Source: Citrus sinensis
Taxonomy: Eukaryota > Streptophyta > Magnoliopsida > Sapindales > Rutaceae
Length of the DNA: 64,000 bases
Assembly (NCBI RefSeq): GCF_022201045.2
Contig: NC_068557.1
Coordinates: forward strand, 5,394,001 to 5,458,000
Reading direction: 5' to 3'
Part shown: in pieces, positions 59,201 to 64,000 of the stretch
Numbering within the stretch: the first letter of the stretch is position 1
Layout: the number at the start of each line of letters is the position of its first letter
Position numbers and translations under genes: made by a program
The notes under the pieces: generated by a model
Databases searched by the model: none
What the model was told of the DNA's origin: nothing
The model's input: the letters and a program-made list of their open reading frames with translations, nothing else

Positions 59201-62200
59201 AACAATCTAAATTGGAGCCATTGTTTCTTGTTTATACCTATAATATGACTATTCTTTTGTTGTTTCTGTTAATGCAGCAGAAGATACATCAGAAGGAGCA
59301 GTTGTCCAACGTAAAGGACGCTTTAAAGTTACTTCAGCAGAACTGAGCCCCAAGGTATATTTGTAATATCATGCTATAGTATAAGCCAGCTATAGTATAA
59401 GCCAGACCCAACTCAGCCTTCAGTCGACTTGAAGGTGATCCACTGGAATCATGTGGTTTCCTAAAGAACACTAGGACTTATCATATGCAAATGTTGACTC
59501 TACCGTAGCTAGTTCACGTTATTTTATGGACATTAACACTGATTGATTTATATTGTAGCCATTAACCTATCTAGTTGACTTATCTATTTATGTAAGTAGT
59601 CAATATTAAATTGCATGAAGCAGTCATTGTCTACTAAGATTCTTTTGTCAGCACTTCAGTTTTGGCTGCAAAATTTTCTGAGATCAAATGGGAATCTCTT
59701 GTTAATAAGTCCTGATCTATGAAGTAACTTATAATTAAATTGCCACAAATTTATGAATCATGTTTTTGAGTTGAGTGTTAAAATTTTTTTCTTCTTTTGA
59801 AATTGAAACCAACAATACAAAGATGATAACAAAATAAAAGGAAAAATGGAAGCTAGGTTTCACCTATCATATCACGTGGCTAACATGTCAACCTGAGAAA
59901 TCATGAATAATGCATGAATTTGTAAATTTATTTGTCATTTTGCTAGTTTACAATTGGTGCTGCTGCATATCCATTGCTATTTTAATTGCCAGTTAACTGG
60001 AGGCTTTAGGTAGTAGAGTGTTTATTTTATATTGTTTTCACATTGCATGTTATGGTTTACTTGTGTCTGACATGTCCATCTGTTGATTGTTTCTTGTTCT
60101 TAGTATTGCTAGGAATTCCCAAGTTTTTTTTATTTTTCATCAATTCTTCTACTAGTATATTCCTCATTAGAGCTTATTGGTTAGTAGGCATGGATATTTT
60201 ATGTCTTCTAATGAATACTCTTCATGAGCTTCTTGGTCAGCGTCTATGGATGTTTTTTTTCTTGTAATGAACACTCTGCATACATATTTATTTTAACTAA
60301 CATTTTATTTTTAGGGAAGTAATTCGTTGAATAACCAATTAACTTAGCTTTTGAGATGGGCCAGGGTGACATATAATATCCATTCTTATTTCAATTTGCA
60401 TATTTTTCAGATGACTTCACTAACAGCATTATGGAACTTAGCAATTTTTCTTCTAGGCAATCGCTTTGTAACCATCGCCTTGATTTTCTCTCATTCAGGG
60501 ACCTATTAACAGCATCTTTAGCCCAGTTAGTGGAGGCTCAATGAGTCCAACTACCCCAAATTTTACAGCTGCCTCACTTCTCCCATCCCTGCAATTCATT
60601 TTGCAACAAAACACCATGCAAAGAGTATGTTTCTCTTTAACTGCCATATGCCCTTTATTATATATTTTATGTCCAGGATACACTTTTTACTATTTGTTTC
60701 TGTAAATTAATGTGGACAGGAAGAAATTATTAGACTGATCAAGTATGCGGAAGAAACCTCTGGTAATGCTTGTCACATTGTTGTCATTCATACACCACAA
60801 CTTTAGTCTTATATTCAATAACCTTGTTGGCTTCTATTTTCTCTGCTTTATACAGGTAAGCATGCAGAGTCGGCTGATGCTGGAACTAATGACCTCTTGC
60901 AGGTATATATATTCTTTTCTTCCTAAATCTGAGGAGTTATTTTGATGATGGTTTAAAGGTCCAAGAACTTTGCGAGACTTGATTAACTAAACCATTATAA
61001 CTCATTACTCTCATTGTTTGCTCTACTTTAAAATAATAAGATATTTTATTCACTTTCATATGCTGGAAAAGGCTGCAATAAGCTAGTGATGGGGACGATG
61101 TGACTGTAATGTTTTAGGTTGATGAGGTTAAAGAATACAACATAAAATTGTCTCTCCTTCAATTTTTATTTTCTTTTATATTTATATAATATGTAGAAAG
61201 AAAAATTTGTTGCAGCCAATGTTACATAATAATGGAACTACTATTATGGTGTTATTCAACGTTTTTTATTTTTGTTATTTTATTTTTTCCCCTCTTTTGA
61301 TAGGACACAAAAATTTATATTTAAAGAAAAAACAAGAGACAGGTACAGAAAAGTGGACAAGAAGTCCACACAAATAAGCAACTCTAAAGATCACAAAAAA
61401 ATCTATTTAATTGAATGTCGAACAAATTATCTATAGGCTCTATATGACCATGTGATCTCACAAAATTAAGCCAAGACCTCTTCCCAATTTAAGATGAATG
61501 AAGAAGAAAGAAGAATCTTGAAATTCCTTAGTAATTGAGGGTATTAATCTTACTCTTTCCCCCCAAAAAATCGTCTTATTCTAAATCTCCAAAATCCTTT
61601 TATTTATTCATGGTCCATGTTATAATATTTTGACTATCACTAAACTTAATGGCTCTCAACCGTCAGACTTCTACCACTGAAGTATGGATTGAGGGGCAGC
61701 CTATCCTAGCCAAAACATGACAAATGATTATTTGATTCAATTAGCATATTGGTCAATCTTATGGCCTTGCATGCAATAGCAGTGTATAGCTTTCCACAGG
61801 AAACTTTCTACATGAATGAATATTTATCATCTTTTTCTTTAGATATTGTTTCATTTCATTTCTTGTATTCATTTCCAGACTGTCAATTGATAAATGAGTT
61901 ATGTGGTAACACGTGAAATCCTTGTTCTTACCAACTTCAGCCCTGTGCAAAACCAGCAAGTTGAGCTCTGGATTGTAAATTTAGTCTGACTGTCTTATAC
62001 CCTAACTTGCTTTCTCCTTCACTTTATTGTCTTGCGCAAGCATTGTGGCAACCAGAACTGTGTGGAGAAGTAATAATAGACTTATTGGGTTGTCTCTAAG
62101 TGTTGGATAATGCTGAAAAACATGTTGCCAACTCTTGGGAGTCATTGTGGTTCATAAAGATCTTTTCATTTTATTTTATTGTTTTTCTATGGGAATGTGA

Positions 62201-63434
62201 TTTTGCCTTTTTCACTGGGTGCTCTTAACTCTGTACAACTTGCAGGTAACTCCTGCTTCTACAAAGGAAAAGGAGCTGCAGTCTCAGATGATTACTTTGC
62301 AACAGAGGTATGAGATAAAAATAGGAATAAGGAAAAAATTATTATTGCTCAATTTTCAGTCTGTATTCACCTTTGACTAAGATTTAATTATGATGGTAGA
62401 ATTGCGAGCATTGCTGAAGAATTGCAGAGACAAAAAATAAAAAATGCTCAGGTGAGTGTTAGTTTTAACTGGTTATACATAGTTTGCTTTATTGTTCACT
62501 TCTGGTTTCTTGTTATTGTACCTTGATGGACAAGTCTAGGACTTTTGTATTTCTTTCTTGTGTTGTGCACCTTGGAAGTGGCACTGAATAGCATGCAAAC
62601 TCTCTTATCTTGTACAGTTTACTTTATCACTTCAAATTGATGTTGGTCATCAGAATTTTGCAAATGATTTGGCACAATGAGTTGATATTGAAGTTTGATC
62701 AAACATGAATGTTTGGATTTTGGGTAAGGGAAGAAAATAAACTACAAAAAGAAGAGATTTTGCATGAGTTGATTTTCTCCAATGCTATATAAGCATTAAC
62801 TAGCAATACATATGTAGTGGGGTAGATATACTCATATTGAAGTTTGATCAAAACATGAGAGTTCAGGTTTTGGGGTGGAGGAGAGAAGAAAACATAAAGA
62901 GGAAGGATTTGGCTTCCAACTCTCATAAATTTTGCTGTGTTTTGAAACTGTTGCTCATCTTAGATGGAAGAAAGACGAAAATAGGTGAACTGGAAACTTG
63001 TCAGATAATTCTAACAATCCCATTGTATAACCCTATGCGTCTTGTGACAAGTTTCAACATAGTAGTAAATGTTAAATATGGACAAGTTCCAACATTGTAT
63101 TAAATGTTAAATATGGATAAGTAGAAATTAATTAATTCCATTGTTTTTTTCTGTCTGAATGTATTGTTTATTCTTTGCAAACTTACTTTGTACTTCCTTG
63201 GTTTTTACTATCTTTTTATTTGATGATCCCACGGCCTGCATGATTTGTGCAGTTGATTGTATTCAAGTTAGTCACTTAAAGTAGGACCATGGCCTAGATG
63301 CCAATGTGTTTTTCTTTAAACTTTTGTTAGTAATTAGACAAGTATGTTATCTTTTGCTTTGTTTGCAGTTAGAAAAACAATTGCATGCAGTGGTCGGTGA
63401 AGACGGAAAGATGAGAAAAGTAAACGAAGCTTGA
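53231..63434 (+). CDS. STE20/GCK-like serine/threonine kinase (OSR1/SPAK-related, plant clade)
   Basis: Cytosolic protein kinase; relatives include Arabidopsis BLUS1 and the At5g14720/At4g24100 group. Twenty exons: 53231-53398, 53970-54224, 55146-55270, 55379-55423, 55540-55621, 55704-55772, 55865-56035, 56136-56201, 57200-57268, 57380-57517, 57609-57682, 58243-58506, 59073-59164, 59278-59354, 60499-60624, 60720-60762, 60856-60902, 62246-62307, 62400-62451, 63369-63434 (2091 nt, 696 aa). Kinase domain about 16-290: Gly loop GEGVSATV (23-30), Lys45, HRDVK (Asp139), DFG (157-159), TFVGTPCW and MAPE (184-187). C-terminal: conserved [18 protein letters not shown], a Ser/Asp-rich region, and a Gln/Glu/Lys-rich, coiled-coil-like end. 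Length fits the family. Acceptor of exon 14 is CAGCAG, so one Ala may be optional. Closer to the At5g14720 type than to BLUS1 by length; not proven. Confidence 0.93.
54243..54314 (+). repeat. 36-bp tandem repeat in kinase intron 2, in frame with exon 2
   Basis: Two copies, 54243-54278 and 54279-54314, differ at two positions. The kinase exon frame stays open through the donor and both copies (12-residue units [12 protein letters not shown] and [12 protein letters not shown]) to a stop at 54326. Confidence 0.9.
58004..58020. repeat. poly(G) tract, 17 nt, in a kinase intron
   Basis: Seventeen G preceded by T-rich sequence and followed by TGAGGGTGG, in the intron 57683-58242, on the sense strand. 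Confidence 0.9.
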
Positions 63435-63527
63435 TGGTGATGTTGATATATTGGGTGCTTGACAGATGGAAAGATGAGAAAAGAAAATGAAGCTTGATGG
63501 GGATGTTGATATATTGGGCGCTCGACT
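63403..63527 (+). repeat. 62-bp tandem duplication across the kinase stop codon
   Basis: Copy 1 (about 63403-63464) contains the last codons and the TGA. Copy 2 (about 63465-63527) repeats GGAAAGATGAGAAAAG-AAA-GAAGCTTGATGG and ...GATGTTGATATATTGGG with few changes, now in the 3' UTR. Confidence 0.85.
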
Positions 63528-64000
63528 GTTTCTACAGGGCAAGAGATCATAGAAAACCTGATAGGTAATTCTTGGGTATAGAGGGGTGCTTTACTTTGTA
63601 TTTTTAGTGTACAATATATGTTTGAACGTGTGCTAAGGCAGACCCAAATTTTGAGATGCATTCGTTGAGTCTCATTATGTGTAACATTGTTGTAATTTTA
63701 TTGACATTATATTATAGTTATATTACTCTCTCTCTCAAATTCAGATGTCGAGATTAGGGGGAGCCATCTTTTATTAATTATGCTAAGTCGATTTCATTAG
63801 GAGTCAGCATGAATGTTCTAGCTCCAGTAGTTATTTTAAATTCAAAACAAAAAATTAAATAAAATATTGGCAATTCCGCGCTTATTACCGGAGGAGCTTG
63901 AAAAGAAAAACATTTAGGGGGGAAAAAAATACACTCAAAATTTGGATGTACAAATCGTCAAGTAACGTTGTCATTCTTAATACCCCGATTTGGCCCATCA
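63528..64000. other. Kinase 3' UTR and flank
   Basis: Probable 3' UTR to about 63700, then AT-rich DNA to the window end. No gene seen. Confidence 0.5.

Overview
The window is nuclear DNA of a flowering plant, almost certainly a eudicot. Genes are split by AT-rich GT-AG introns, the spacers are very AT-rich, and all six confident protein genes have close counterparts in Arabidopsis. The wording of the proteins made me think of Citrus, but that is a guess that only a database search could settle. There are no bacterial operons, CRISPR arrays, rRNA genes or tRNA genes that I can support.

Layout. (1) 430-1786 (+): R2R3-MYB factor of the WER/GL1/MYB23 type, 3 exons, first intron with a GC donor. 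(2) 3366-6449 (-): plastid beta-carbonic anhydrase, 9 exons, with a possible internal start for a cytosolic form. (3) 10326-15532 (-): LSF1 (LIKE SEX FOUR 1), PDZ-like + dual-specificity-phosphatase + CBM48, 10 exons. (4) 20254-21222 (-): intronless DUF1645 protein. (5) 27015-36229 (-): P4-ATPase (aminophospholipid flippase, ALA9-12 group), 11 coding exons plus a 5'-leader intron. (6) 53231-63434 (+): STE20/GCK-like (OSR1/SPAK-related) protein kinase, 20 coding exons plus a leader intron. I rebuilt every exon chain by hand. Phases agree at all junctions and each chain gives one open frame: 223, 322, 584, 322, 1191 and 696 residues.

The two long spacers (about 15.5-27.0 kb and 36.8-51.5 kb) hold microsatellites, a 271-bp tandem duplication, a three-copy repeat array split by a Tourist-like MITE, a 246-bp insertion with a perfect 15-bp target-site duplication, a TIR-bounded element carrying a short coding-like segment, an LTR/promoter-like relic and a broken intronless ORF followed by AATAAA and an A tract (processed-pseudogene-like).

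The genes are not an operon and no shared pathway is evident. LSF1 and carbonic anhydrase are both plastid carbon-metabolism genes, but they are separated by about 3.9 kb and need not be linked functionally. I found no convincing undescribed multi-gene system. The most interesting signals are at the level of gene structure: the GC-AG intron beside an ATT repeat, a splice acceptor preceded by 14 cytosines, an in-frame 36-bp repeat inside a kinase intron, a NAGNAG acceptor, a duplicated stop-codon region, and an ABRE/CE3-like promoter pair.
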